This document shows positions 21,236 through 31,800 of a stretch of DNA of 64,000 nucleotides, piece by piece (the stretch's first letter is position 1; each line of letters starts with the position of its first letter). The notes under the pieces are model-generated. The model did no database searches and was not told where the DNA came from. It saw only the letters and a list, made by a program, of their open reading frames with translations. The stretch comes from Harmothoe impar (Eukaryota > Annelida > Polychaeta > Phyllodocida > Polynoidae). The position numbers and the translations under genes are program-made. The stretch spans positions 3,844,001 through 3,908,000 of the forward strand of contig OX381708.1 of NCBI GenBank assembly GCA_947462335.1, written 5' to 3'.

Positions 21236-21610
21236 AGCCGTATGTCGAATTTAAGAAATGCCCGTGTCACACGTCACTAAGGGAGAAAACGTTTTTTGAA
21301 AATATTTAGAACCCGAATTTGAGCATTCTGGTACATTTTTAAGGACCCAGACACCGCAAAGCCGGGTACCATCCAAGAAAAAAAAGAAAAAAAAAAAAAT
21401 TTGGCGAAATGCTTAGGTTTGAAATGGTGCTTTTTCTGATGCACTCTTCGAACATTTTTTTTTCCTCATGTCACTATGGTCCATGTCACATGTCGGACTC
21501 AAGAAATGCCCCATGGCCCATGTCACTTAGATGTCCGTGTCCGTGTCGTCGTATCGATTTTTAAGAAAATGACCATGTCACCATATCGAATTTAGGGGTC
21601 TAGTGACATC
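21236..21610. repeat. ATGTCGNATTTTAAGAAATG satellite-like repeat, degenerate copy
   Basis: Short phrases (ATGTCGAATTTAAGAAATG, CCATGTCAC, GTGTCGTCGTATCGATTTTT) recur irregularly. The same phrases form denser arrays at 42,195, 60,855 and, inverted, 61,600. Confidence 0.6.
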
Positions 21611-21762
21611 AGCATGTCCGGCTATCCTCCACAAATTTAGCTCTAAAATGTTTACTTTTTTTTGGGCCGATTTTTCATCATTTTAAAAAAACAATAGGCT
21701 GTTGAAATGTTTGCTGTTGTAAATAGAAACAAAAACAAAACAAAGCGCATGGTAAGATTATG

Positions 21763-21835
21763 TCACATTGCAGTCGCGGGTCCGCTCGTGGCTTATCCAG
21801 CCTCTTCGTGGATCCGCGACTGTCAATGTGATCAT
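21763..21835. repeat. Imperfect inverted repeat
   Basis: TCACATTGCAGTCGCGGGTCC is followed about 25 bp later by the near complement GGATCCGCGACTGTCAATGTGA. Probably the core of a small MITE. Confidence 0.5.
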
Positions 21836-22389
21836 ATACTAATCACCCGGCGTTTACGGTATTATATACTAAGGTATGAGACGGGTCCTACAGAAAAGGT
21901 GTCTAAAAAGCGCTGCGACCTGTCTGAAATGACGTCAGCGGCGTCTGCTCGTCAGTGCCCGGCTGTAGCCCGTAGGACATGTCATTCTGCTTTTCTGGAT
22001 GTTTTGAAATATTTTGATTTAACTGTTAATACCTGATAACAAGCCTCTGAAGCAGTTTTTGATCGAGTACGTCTTCTCTACGTTTCCATCGATTAGCTGC
22101 TTCAGCAAAAAAAATCGCGCGCGCGGTCTAGTCTAGATGACGGAGTCGCTAAAGCTCTGTTTAGAGAGTGGAACTTGACCTTGACTATAGACTCAGTACT
22201 AACTGAACGCCCCGCTATGTCACTCCTCACGTGGGTATATGTACAAGCTTGGGTTCTTCACTTTACGGCTTGACTAAAACTGAGACGCGTCCATGATAAA
22301 CTCTAGCCTTTTTTTCCTTTTCTAGGATCGAGAGAGAGATTTTAAATGGGGCGGTTATCTAAATAGCGTGGAACTAAAATCAGGCTGCG
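21836..22389. other. No gene recognised
   Basis: Unique sequence. It includes a perfect CRE-like TGACGTCA near 21,928 and a GCGCGCGCG run near 22,120. No supported exon. Confidence 0.35.
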
Positions 22390-22515
22390 GCAGATAGTAT
22401 CTCTGCGCACCTCAAGACTCAACGTAACTTTCACTCTCCAGCAGAAGTTTAGTTGTCACTAATGATGGGCGGCGACCGTCGTGCACCGGCGGATATTGGA
22501 GAGTGTTGGAGAGCT
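22390..22515 (+). repeat. Dispersed repeat, inverted partner at 45,425-45,545
   Basis: It contains TCTGCGCACCTCAAGACTC, CACTCTCCAGCAGA and GGATATTGGAGAGTG. The reverse complements of these phrases appear in order near 45,425-45,545. Confidence 0.6.
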
Positions 22516-22734
22516 GAACCTTACAGACATATAAATCAATCGCTCTGGTGGAAATATCTCGCCATAGATTGGAACCAAATACTTATCTAATGGAATCGTT
22601 ATCAGTTTTCAGTTTTCTTGCCGTACAAAATTTATTTTCAACTCTTCACGTGGTGATAGCTGAAGGTCGCTCGTCGTAGGTACGTGTGACCGGAACACCC
22701 TTTTTGGTTTTGGCGCGGGTTGACATCAGATTTG

Positions 22735-22946
22735 TACCGTACTGTCGCGATTAAGGGCTCTGAGGGAGCGCTTTTCAATTCGGTGAAGTTCTTACTCAGG
22801 AGCTATATACAAGCCAGGCGCTGGCGCTTATTCAAAGTCGCGATTTTAGTGCTTGAGAAAAAACATTTGGAGGCTCTTATACTCCGGCGCTTATACAAGA
22901 CCGGCGCGCTTTTCAACACTAGTTGCTTTATCGCGACCGTACGGTA
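22735..22946. mobile_element. MITE with TACCGTACNGTCGCGAT terminal inverted repeats
   Basis: The left end TACCGTACTGTCGCGATTAA and the complement of the right end, TACCGTACGGTCGCGATAAA, match over about 20 bp. The interior carries repeated GGCGCTTAT/CAAGCC motifs reminiscent of the TACCGTAAAACC family but is clearly distinct. Length 212 bp. Confidence 0.75.
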
Positions 22947-23086
22947 TGACTTCGGTGTCACAAGGTCCCAAACTCCAAATAAGGAAGTGAAACGACGTCG
23001 TCTGTCTACCTCGTGCGCGTCATAGCGTCGTCGAAAATAGTGTGACGTCAGCATCTCTCAGGCGGCTAGGAAGTCAGTTCGACAAA

Positions 23087-23440
23087 ATGGCTCACGAAGT
23101 GAACTTCGTGGCCGTTTCTCGATCTATGATCGATGCGGCCGTGGAGAAGGAATTCGTAGCCGTGCTACAGAGAGAGGAGGCGGAGAGACAGAACTTCGTG
23201 GCCGTTTCTCGATCTATGATCGATGCGGCCGTGGAGAAGCAGTTCGTAGCCTCGCTACAGAGAGAGGAGAGACAGCGGACTGCTGCTGAAGCAGAGGGTG
23301 TGGTGGATGAGCTGATCGCGAACGTCGCTGATCAACTCATCCGCCAGTGCGTGGAGCGAGTCAAGCAGCAAGTCTGCATGGAGGAAGGACTACCGCCCGC
23401 CGTGCTGGAGGAGCTGCTGAAGGACCACCACGCGTTATGA
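23087..23440 (+). CDS. Possible small protein gene or exon with internal tandem duplication
   Basis: A 117-codon frame starts at ATG 23,087 in a good context (ACAAAATGG) and ends at TGA 23,438. The encoded protein is helical and charged. The segment FVAVSRSMIDAAVEK is followed by EFVAVLQREE and then occurs again as FVAVSRSMIDAAVEK/QFVASLQREE, a repeat of about 32 residues. The C-terminal half (DELIANVADQLIRQCVERV) is also helical. Third codon positions are C/G-rich and the two DNA copies differ mostly at a few sites, so the duplication is recent. A CRE-like TGACGTCA sits 40 bp upstream. I do not recognise the family; it could be a complete small gene or a first exon. Confidence 0.45.
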   Translation: MAHEVNFVAVSRSMIDAAVEKEFVAVLQREEAERQNFVAVSRSMIDAAVEKQFVASLQREERQRTAAEAEGVVDELIANVADQLIRQCVERVKQQVCMEEGLPPAVLEELLKDHHAL

Positions 23441-23681
23441 CCACGCCCTCCGCTTCAGCAGCAAGGTCCCTGCGACCCTCTCTCTCTACCAAACAGTCCT
23501 TTTAAGGACCAACCACTGATCACAAAAGTTGAAAATCAATCTCAATATAATATACGCATCAGAAAAACCCCGAATACGCTCTACACTGAAACCCTGTTGA
23601 GTAGGTAGATCGAGTTGGGCTTTTTGTGTTGTTTTTTTTTAGGAAGGGCAATCAGGTCATCGTGTGGAGATCATCAGGTGT
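23441..23681. other. No gene recognised
   Basis: Unique sequence between the small ORF and the GT microsatellite. No splice donor or poly(A) signal stands out right after the stop. Confidence 0.3.
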
Positions 23682-23761
<80 letters not shown>

Positions 23762-23797
23762 GGCGGGTGGTGTGGTGTGTGTGTGTGTGTGTGTGTG
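23682..23797. repeat. (GT)n microsatellite
   Basis: About 36 GT units, an interruption GGGTGGGTGGGCGGGTGG, then about nine more GT units. Confidence 0.95.
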
Positions 23798-24104
23798 AAT
23801 TTTATACAAATACAATTATTCATTCCTTTCAGCAAGAAAATTAGCTCAATGTAATCATATGATTTGAACTGCCCTACTTATCAGAGCCTTGACGACATCT
23901 GACCGCCCCCCTTTTCAGGATCTAAATGGAAATTCACCGCCGCCGCTTTTCAGAGTCGCGCTGCAGTGGTTATCCAATACATGGCGGAGCGCCATTACCT
24001 AATTCTTTTGTATGTGAAAAAAAAACAGCACTGATAAGGGGTTTAATTAGACAGATATTGGTTCTACACTATCAAAAAAATAACCCCTCAGCGCTTTAAT
24101 GCTA

Positions 24105-24250
24105 AAGGTAGCATAGTGCTTTAATGCGCTACGCTCTTTGTCGATATGCCAGTGTATGCATGCATGCAGCCCTGGTGAGGAACTCTGAGTGCTGCATTCA
24201 TGGCTTATGACGACAACGGGCACTGCACATTAAAGCGCTATGCGACTATT
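24105..24250. repeat. Palindromic GCAGCCCTGG element, copy 1
   Basis: Outer arms GCATAGTGCTTTAATGCGC and GCACATTAAAGCGCTATGC are complementary. The centre (GCATGCAGCCCTGGTGAGGA…TGCTGCATTCATG) is a diverged form of the palindrome seen perfectly at 50,105 and 63,735. Confidence 0.7.
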
Positions 24251-24320
24251 AAAGGGTTAGATCCAGTCTTGCTCCAGTCATCCCGAATGCTATACCCAGA
24301 GTTGGTGGTCTGGTCCAGAC

Positions 24321-24846
24321 TGCTGTACACAGATTGTGGACGGGATGGCGGGTTGCTGCCAGACTATCCCTCTGGTACGATATGGCTGGCTGCGCGGCCG
24401 AGACTGTCTTATATGATGCTGAGTCGAATTATGTATTAGATACCCTACGAGTAACTGAGAGTATGTCAAAATAATCACGGCAAACTGACTGGCGACTTCA
24501 TAGGATTATAGGGCGGTTATTATTACATAACTCAGTAACCTTTGGTTATGTGTTAGATAGAGTACACTTGGACACGGTTATTCCATATACCCACTGCCCC
24601 ACAGGGTCAAGACGAGGTGATTTAAATAATAAGACCCAGACGGGTAAAATAGCCAAAGTCAACAATGACCTGTTTTTTTAGCCAATATGGACAAAGAGAC
24701 ACGGGGTGCTGTACACAGGTTGTGGACGGGCTGGCGGGTCGCTGCCAGACTATCTCCCTGGTCCGATATGCAGCCGGCGTGGCCGAGACTGTCTTATATG
24801 ATGCTGAGTCTAATTATGTATTAGATTCCCTACGAGTAACTGAGAG
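24321..24846 (+). repeat. Direct duplication (about 140 bp) abutting the assembly gap
   Basis: 24,321-24,461 and 24,707-24,846 are close copies (TGCTGTACACAG…GAGTAACTGAGAG). The second copy ends exactly where the Ns begin. Confidence 0.85.
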
Positions 24847-25046
24847 NNNNNNNNNNNNNNNNNNNNNNNNNNNNNNNNNNNNNNNNNNNNNNNNNNNNNN
24901 NNNNNNNNNNNNNNNNNNNNNNNNNNNNNNNNNNNNNNNNNNNNNNNNNNNNNNNNNNNNNNNNNNNNNNNNNNNNNNNNNNNNNNNNNNNNNNNNNNNN
25001 NNNNNNNNNNNNNNNNNNNNNNNNNNNNNNNNNNNNNNNNNNNNNN
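24847..25046. other. Assembly gap (200 N)
   Basis: Exactly 200 unknown bases, likely a placeholder length. Open frames crossing it are meaningless. Confidence 0.99.
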
Positions 25047-26151
25047 GGGCAAAGTTTACCGATGGCGATAGTGAGACCAACAAAGTCAATGTTCCCAAAT
25101 CAGGTCTGGTCTAGACTAGTCGAGGCGGGGCAAGATCAGGTTGCTAAAAGGAGGTCACGTACAATGACTTCATGCCTTCATTTAGTATTAAATTAAATAC
25201 TATTGAATTGATACGCTCAGACCCCAGAGGTGCCCGATTTCCTACAACTTCGAAGTACAAATTAATGTAGCCTAGGTATGCCAACGTCCGTGCTGGTGGC
25301 AGCTGCAGGTAGCGATGACAGTCCAATACACGGGTGTTGCGTATTGTATCTGCCACTATGCTAAACAGGTGTTTGTAAATTTGCCATGGAGAAGGCTCTG
25401 TATGTCAGAATGACAAATGGGTGGTATGTATTTAAAGAGGAAAGCCTGATCTCTCCTTTGGTAGGTAAAGTTTTATAGAAATAATTATCTAAAATATGTG
25501 TATAGCTCTGTTATCTTTTGAAAAAGTTGGTTTCTGCCGGGCTACCCTGCATCAATACTTGGTAAAATCAGGGTACTTATACCTGAAAACATTGAAATAA
25601 AGGGTGTTACTCTATGTTTACATATCACAGAGGGTTGTTATTGGTTCAAGGACATGGTAGGCTACAGTTTAAGACCAATTTGAGAAGAATCTGCCAACAT
25701 ATAAAGAAAATATAAGTACGAGAAGACTCTGAAGTTTGAGATAATTTTTTGAGAAAAGTATTAAATTTATAAGCTAACCCAAAATAGGGTTTTATTCTAC
25801 AGTATTTTTGCATTCAGGAAATGTTATCATTGTATATGTAAGTAGCTGCGCTTTTCTGCGCTTTTTAAGTGAGTAAATGCACTTTTTGATTTTTTTTTTT
25901 TTTTTTTTGAAGATCTGTGTTTGACCTGTGACTTATAATACTTATAATTCTAGTTATAAAACATCCCTCATTTATGTTAATCTCCTAATTCTTAGCTTTA
26001 AGGTGGTGTAATTGGTTTGTAAATCGGCCTTTTCAATCTAAATCTATGAGCATTTATCTAGAGTGATGCCCAATGACACAGCACACAGTGCATGTTTAAG
26101 GGTCGGTGTTATCTCAACATTTTGGCAAATATGCTGGCCAGGGAATGGCAG
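25047..26151. other. No gene recognised
   Basis: AT-rich unique DNA with a T-run near 25,889-25,908. It ends at the left LTR. No supported exon. Confidence 0.4.
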
Positions 26152-26635
26152 TGTGGTGGTTCGTAATTAACTCTAGGTTAAAGAACAACGATCACGGCAG
26201 TTTCCAGGTGCGAGAATATATCTATCTTTATTCACAAGAATAATAACTCTAGTTCCTGTACTAGGGAACGATCAGTGTAGAATGAATACACACAGGTAAA
26301 TCAGGTTTCTCTATAAATAGAGGAAACGGTCAGTATACAACTCTTAGCATACAACTCTGTCCGCACGGTTGGACATGTGAAGTCTCTCGTCAGTCGGGCC
26401 TGCACTGACTGCCGTTCCAGGTAAACACATGGGTCTTATATAACACCGGCTCTTAGATCACGTGGCCAGGTGGGTGGGTCGGCCGCCCACCTGAGAGCGG
26501 CACACGGTCACCCGAAGAGGACCTGCGCCCTCTCCCGGGAACTGTGTGCACTAGCTCCAGGTGGAGAAGCCGAGTAAACAGACGTTACCCGGAAATACCG
26601 TGTATGAGATTAATATGTAATATCATGCCCCTACA
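26152..26635 (-). repeat. 3' LTR of the Ty3/gypsy element
   Basis: The TGTAGGGG…CCACCACA ends are on the - strand. It contains a TATA box (TTATATAAG, 26,435-26,443) and an AATAAA signal (26,232-26,227) that would define the transcript 3' end. Confidence 0.95.
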
Positions 26636-26648
26636 CTACCCCCCCTAG
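26636..26648 (-). other. Polypurine tract
   Basis: On the - strand CTAGGGGGGGTAG immediately precedes the TG of the 3' LTR, the site expected for plus-strand priming. Confidence 0.7.
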
Positions 26649-28112
26649 ACAAAACTAGGTGGTAAAGAATATATATACTGTTTTCCTAGTACATAGAAAA
26701 CCTTTTAGAACAACGACTTTATAGTTATTGTCTATACAGTAACTAGGGGCGTAACATATTAACACGACACACTACACAAGCGAGATCATAAAACTCAATA
26801 TAAATATGGCATTACACTGTAATAGCAACCATAATAGATGATTTAGGTATGTTTTATGACAAGTGAATATAATATCATACATACAATCGAACGGCTTGAC
26901 ACATTTCGATATGACTTCCTTATGAAGTTTCCTTACTCGGTTATAAAAAAATGCGCGTGGGGTGTGTATATATTTAAGTTGAACAGAAAAGTTATTAAAA
27001 AACCAGTCCTGATAAGGACTCACAACCACCAGCGTCTTACATTGATTTGTGATTTAATGAAAACATTCACACAATGGATAACAGTAACCACAGCCTTTGT
27101 TTTAAGCCGGGTAATCCGATTATATAACCGGAGTATTAATATCTCTCGCAACATACAACAGAGTCAACACACACGACAATACCTGGCGGTATATTTAGTA
27201 TATACACATAGCCTTAACGACTTCATATAAACACTACGGGTAACCACGTTTCCTAGCTTATCAGATCATACAATCTTCATATGTAGCATATTATGAAACC
27301 TGATTCATAAGGTAAATATGAGAATACCTTATTGGAACACCTGAGGTGATATGTATCACATAATAATGATATATTTTATATATTAAAAACGTTTTAATGA
27401 GTAACCTGGCAGTGTACCCGGAAACCCTTACAATTAAATATAGCTTACTGGTGATCTAGTTGTGGTCAAGGTGCTCTCCGCTTCTAATAGACGAATGAGT
27501 GAGGTGCTCTCCTCTTCTTAATACTGTTTCTTGGATAAATATCACCCGAAGGTAAGTTCATATGTATACAGCTCGATAAGTATCCCGTCCTCGCTCCAGT
27601 AAAGTTCATGACATATATAACTATAATCCGGCTGGAAACCACGAGTACTGTCCGTTTAACGCGTAATCCTAGCTCCAGGAATGTTCATGAAATATATAAG
27701 TAGAACTGGAACCACGAGCATTGTCTGTTTGACACGTAATCCTTTGGACGGGAACAGTTTATAACTCAGCATAATAGTATCAGGAACACATCATGGTAAC
27801 GTATCCCAGAAGTTATTTTCAGGGACGTTAGTTTGGTAGCTTCCCGGTGGAGTCCTGATTCCCCATCGGTAGGCTATAGTTGAGAGTTGAGTAGTTAGGT
27901 AAGTCCAGAGCTTCCACGGAAGGTTCCCCCCGCGTTGATCCATATGCATCTAAAAAGATGCCCCTCCCCTCAAAAAGGGAAACCCCGTCATAAACAATTT
28001 ATGACGTCAGATTAAATGAAAGAACAATTAATCTATCCGGAAACTATTATAGTTCCCTCCTCTATTCCTAAAAAAAAATTAGAAATAGACTCAGAACCTT
28101 CTATTAGTCTTT
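26649..28112 (-). other. Non-coding 3' region of the retrotransposon
   Basis: About 1.5 kb with no long frame between ORF3 and the polypurine tract. Around 27,580-27,745 an imperfect repeat of about 95 bp occurs twice (CTCCAGTAAAGTTCATGA… / CTCCAGGAATGTTCATGA…, each followed by GGAAACCACGAG or GGAACCACGAG and TGTCCGTTT/TGTCTGTTT). Length and AT-richness suggest a structured untranslated region. Confidence 0.6.
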
Positions 28113-31100
28113 TTAACCTAAAGGTTCATCTCTTGCCCTCATTAAAGCAAGCGCGTGCTCAGCTGTGCCATCCCAGGTATCGATAGTCACGCCGAACACC
28201 CCGTAAAATTTTACGTTCATGTCCTGTAACCGTTTGGTTAACTTCTCGTTCTCTTGCTGAACGAACCCTGCGGCGGCTTCAGCGGTCTTTTGGCCTGAAG
28301 CAGCTTCCCTTGACTTTTTAGCCAAGTAGTCAGCATTGCCAACAGCGACCAATGCTTTCTCCTCCCGATGGGCAATCTTTAGGCCATGCGTGAACAGGCC
28401 TAACATCTTGGTGTTATATTCCACCGCCAGCTCGCGTTGGGACTCCTGGAATTCTGATACAATCCTTTGTCCCACTTCGCAGCTCGCCTTCTCTTCCCTA
28501 GAGAAGTAGTTGACTATCGGGACGTATTTTAACTTTACGCCACCGGTAGTTTCAGTGCGGGAGGTGCCCGCGACAGGCTGGATGACAACCGGATCCTGGG
28601 TTACAGGAATCACGGGTTTAACATCCGCTTGCGGCGCTTTCGCAACCGCTGCAGCCTTTGGGACAGTTATGCCCCGAGGCGTCACCACTGAGATTAGTGA
28701 TTTTGGCTCCGTTTTCACGGTCAAGCCCTGCATGTCCCGAGTTGGGGTAGTGGGCGACCGGACGTCCCTGGGGGTTAGCTTTGCAGTTGTCCCCAGATGG
28801 TACGTCAAAGGCAAGGAAGCCTTTGTTCTGGCAGCCGGTTCTTTAGGCCGGGCACCTCCACAGTCAGGTTGACTGGTGGCACTGTCTGAACTGCTCAGAC
28901 GCCTGGAACGGTAATCCATGTTAGTCGCCGCCGCTTGACCACCGGAATCACGTTTCCGATCTTTCCGGTCTGTAAACAGCGGGTCTGGATACTCGCGATA
29001 ATAGTCGCGACCTTCCGGGGCATGATAAATCCCATAGTAGGAATTATCGAGATCCTCCAAATTGGATCCGGCATGTCTCCGTTTTGGTCCAGGTGAGACC
29101 GCAGGAGATCGAGAGCGGTCGCGGGCGGACCGGCTCTTCCCCCGGGAACTACCCCGGGTTTCCGGCTGACGGAAACTACCGCCACCTCTGCGGGAAGTAC
29201 GGGTAGTGCATAACACCGTATACTCCTCGTCATTCATGGCGAACTTATGTCGTCCGTCCACTCTGGCAATCCTGGCTTTGAACTTCCCATCTGCGACCTC
29301 GCAGTAGAAGGGAGTTGCCGGCCGGATTTTAGCCTTTTGTTCCTCCGTGAGCGACTTGTACTGATCACATACGGCGTCATGTAGCGCATTCACACGATTG
29401 CGAGCTACACTGATTCCCATGTTATGGCAATCCTTCATGTGGCGCATAAGCTCACCTCTCCGGGGTTCTAAACACCCGTTACATAGTTGGGATTCCCTAC
29501 CTACTGTGATATCACAGTGGTACACCACACAGTGGTGCATGTGATTTTCACAGAGGTGACGCAGAAACCGTTGCTTTGTTACAAACACGGTTCTGTCTGT
29601 GCCAATCGTGTTTACACATGTAGCGAATGGGCACCAATTCCTTTCCCGCTGGCTGTACCAGCGGTTAACCGCAAAAAGAAGTTTTTCCTTCTGCTCCTTA
29701 CTGTAGTAAGTGTCTGGCAGGATCCTGAGTTGATCTAGCCACTGCTGATAGAAAGCAGACGGAGGACGGTCCCGGGGGGTATTCCGGATCCAATCCTCAT
29801 CGTCACTTTGACCTTTACAGTTGGTCGCAGGTGGACATCCGAAATTGGTGGGACCAATCGGACACTGTTCCCATGAATTGGGAATAAACACGCGGAACTT
29901 ATTGTTCGCGTTCTGCCAGACTCGCCTCATCACGTCATTAGGCGGGATGGGGTCCTCTGGGGCATTTCCTGGTTCCTCAGCGTTAGCCGGAACCTCTCCC
30001 TCTTCCGGATCCGAATGAGCCGGACTACGGAGAGGGCTGAGACGTGCTGGATTAAATACCAGCGCAGCCGCCACGGCGGCCGCTGCTCCCGCGGCGGCGG
30101 TCATGTCTGCCACAAGGGCCGGGGTGGTGGTGGTGGTGTTGGAGGGTTCCGGAGTATTGGCTTCGTTTATGTCCATCGCCTCATCCGTTACCTCCTCAGC
30201 CCCGGGAATAACGGGCTGTCCTCCGGAAGGTTGTTCCGGTAATGCCTCTGCTAATACAGAGTCCGGCAAGTTAGCTAATCTTGCCTTCTCGTTCCGGCGA
30301 GCCTGACGTCCTCTCTCCTGGACAAACTCGTCCGACTGGTTGCTGTCGGCCGAGCTTGACCGGTTTGAGGCCCCCCTCTCACCTTTACTGCCGCGCCCCC
30401 TAGGTGTGGCTTTCAGCGCTTTTACTCGCGCCTTCTCCTCCGCACTGGAAGATCTGGTTCGTACTGTACGAACCGCCTCATCAACCAAACAAGATATGGC
30501 AATATCTCGTTTGACGTGGTGAGAATCCATGTAGTCTTCAATAGTGGCTACATCCAGGACATACGAAACTACCCCCTGCGTATTAGCGGCAGCAATCTCG
30601 TACTCCTTCCGGGTTTTAGGCTCTCGGAGTTTCCCGATTCGCGCCCGGTATCTGTTGACACCAGTCAACAACATCCCGGCAACTCCACAATTCGGGTCCA
30701 AAGACAGAATTGGGAGTGCGGGCATTAAGCGGTCTATGTCCGCGATATGTAAATCGAAGACAGCTCGTCGTAAGCAGTAGCATACGCGTAGTCCTTTCTG
30801 GAGTGCCTCCCAGTACACAAACCAGTCCGGGGGCATCTCCTCCTGCTCCTCCACTAACAGGAAGAGCAATATGGCCTGGCTCGTGAGTGAGTCAATCCGG
30901 CGGGGAGCTCCCTCCGCCGTGAGCCTTAGCACGTCCTCGTGCAGTTCTACTTCACGTCCGTCGTAATTGGACATGAAGCCTCCCAGGGTTGGTACGGCCG
31001 GGCGGGGTTTTTCAACGTCCGTCGGCGGTTTCCCATGGTACAATAGACCCTGATCCTGATACTCAGCTTCACCGGTATCAGCGCGACCGTCAGCAGGGCT

Positions 31101-31322
31101 GATGGCCTCAATGTCTAGACCTTCCAAGTAATTGGCGGCGACATTAGCAGGGCGAAGCGGTGACTGAGAGTCAGCGTCGACGTCCATTATCTCCCCTTGT
31201 TCCAGGAAATCCAGAGATTCCTGGTCCACGAGGTCAGGTTGATTAACAACCACATTTCCTCCGCTAGCGGAGTCGCCCTCTTGAAGAGGGTCCACCTGTT
31301 GGTGGTCTGTCTCGGAAGACAT
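28113..31322 (-). CDS. ORF3: large zinc-finger, RS-rich protein in the env position
   Basis: An intact 1069-codon frame begins at ATG 31,322, the first ATG after two TATA-like boxes. It shows no signal peptide, no convincing membrane helix and no furin-like processing region, so it is not an envelope. Visible layout: acidic Gln/Glu/Asp N terminus (1-130); a hydrophobic, probably folded region (145-265); a charged region with GRGSKGERGA near 310; an alanine run (408-421); two Cys/His modules, C564-X4-C569-X19-H589-X4-H594 and C614-X2-C617-X10-H628-X4-H633; an Arg/Ser-rich segment with PKRRH (709-750) that may act as a nuclear signal; a linker with several S/T-P sites; and a helical, coiled-coil-like C terminus (935-1040) ending in a YGVFGVTIDTWDG block. 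The finger plus RS layout suggests a nucleic-acid-binding, nuclear role. That is inference; I do not recognise the family. Confidence 0.9.
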   Translation of the reverse strand: MSSETDHQQVDPLQEGDSASGGNVVVNQPDLVDQESLDFLEQGEIMDVDADSQSPLRPANVAANYLEGLDIEAISPADGRADTGEAEYQDQGLLYHGKPPTDVEKPRPAVPTLGGFMSNYDGREVELHEDVLRLTAEGAPRRIDSLTSQAILLFLLVEEQEEMPPDWFVYWEALQKGLRVCYCLRRAVFDLHIADIDRLMPALPILSLDPNCGVAGMLLTGVNRYRARIGKLREPKTRKEYEIAAANTQGVVSYVLDVATIEDYMDSHHVKRDIAISCLVDEAVRTVRTRSSSAEEKARVKALKATPRGRGSKGERGASNRSSSADSNQSDEFVQERGRQARRNEKARLANLPDSVLAEALPEQPSGGQPVIPGAEEVTDEAMDINEANTPEPSNTTTTTPALVADMTAAAGAAAAVAAALVFNPARLSPLRSPAHSDPEEGEVPANAEEPGNAPEDPIPPNDVMRRVWQNANNKFRVFIPNSWEQCPIGPTNFGCPPATNCKGQSDDEDWIRNTPRDRPPSAFYQQWLDQLRILPDTYYSKEQKEKLLFAVNRWYSQRERNWCPFATCVNTIGTDRTVFVTKQRFLRHLCENHMHHCVVYHCDITVGRESQLCNGCLEPRRGELMRHMKDCHNMGISVARNRVNALHDAVCDQYKSLTEEQKAKIRPATPFYCEVADGKFKARIARVDGRHKFAMNDEEYTVLCTTRTSRRGGGSFRQPETRGSSRGKSRSARDRSRSPAVSPGPKRRHAGSNLEDLDNSYYGIYHAPEGRDYYREYPDPLFTDRKDRKRDSGGQAAATNMDYRSRRLSSSDSATSQPDCGGARPKEPAARTKASLPLTYHLGTTAKLTPRDVRSPTTPTRDMQGLTVKTEPKSLISVVTPRGITVPKAAAVAKAPQADVKPVIPVTQDPVVIQPVAGTSRTETTGGVKLKYVPIVNYFSREEKASCEVGQRIVSEFQESQRELAVEYNTKMLGLFTHGLKIAHREEKALVAVGNADYLAKKSREAASGQKTAEAAAGFVQQENEKLTKRLQDMNVKFYGVFGVTIDTWDGTAEHALALMRARDEPLG

Positions 31323-31360
31323 GTTGTTGTGTCACACTCAAGAAAAGTGTTTGTTGATGG

Positions 31361-31368
31361 ATTTATAG
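31361..31368 (-). promoter_or_regulatory. Proximal TATA-like box of ORF3
   Basis: TATAAATC on the - strand, about 40 bases upstream of the ORF3 ATG. Confidence 0.4.
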
Positions 31369-31468
31369 GGGATCCACCTCCCCACAGCGACAGTGGTCGT
31401 ATCCGAGCTCTCACGTCTGCTCTGGACCGCCTCTCAACCCCAACTGGCGATTCCCGCCGCTCCGCGGG

Positions 31469-31500
31469 CCTTATATAAGGCGCGCCACCGCGCATGCGCA
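31469..31500 (-). promoter_or_regulatory. Internal promoter for ORF3: NRF1-like palindrome plus TATA box
   Basis: On the - strand TGCGCATGCGC (31,500-31,490) matches the NRF1 consensus core and is followed 9-10 bases later by the palindrome CCTTATATAAGG (31,480-31,469). Between this and the ORF3 ATG there is no other ATG. The surrounding 100 bp are GC- and CpG-rich, unlike the rest of the element. Confidence 0.55.
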
Positions 31501-31800
31501 ACCCCGCGCGTCCCGTGACCCAGTTCCTTGGAACCAGGTCACCGCGCGTTTTAATTGTAAACAGGTACCCTTATTCCACGTGTTAATCCTTACGCTCTGT
31601 CAACTCGTCGAGAGTATCAATGAAATATATATGAATGGCATAATAAAGCACATTCACCGGATTATCCGTCCATCACCCATGGGATCCTTGACAGGGGGAC
31701 TATCACGATCATTCCGACCGTACTTACTTCCACACATAACTGATTACAACATTTAAATATTTAACAAGATTACAGGACACCACACTCGTTGTGTACCGGC

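Noticed and set aside
21707..22036. 109-residue + strand protein
   Set aside because: Overlaps an inverted-repeat element, no motif, unremarkable codon use.
23615..23854. Cys/Val repeat proteins
   Set aside because: Translations of the GT microsatellite.
24665..25114. Open frame across the assembly gap
   Set aside because: Continuity depends on 200 unknown bases.
28113..31322. ORF3 as a retroviral envelope gene
   Set aside because: Position fits, but there is no signal peptide, no membrane anchor and no glycoprotein-like Cys pattern; composition is nuclear/RNA-binding-like.
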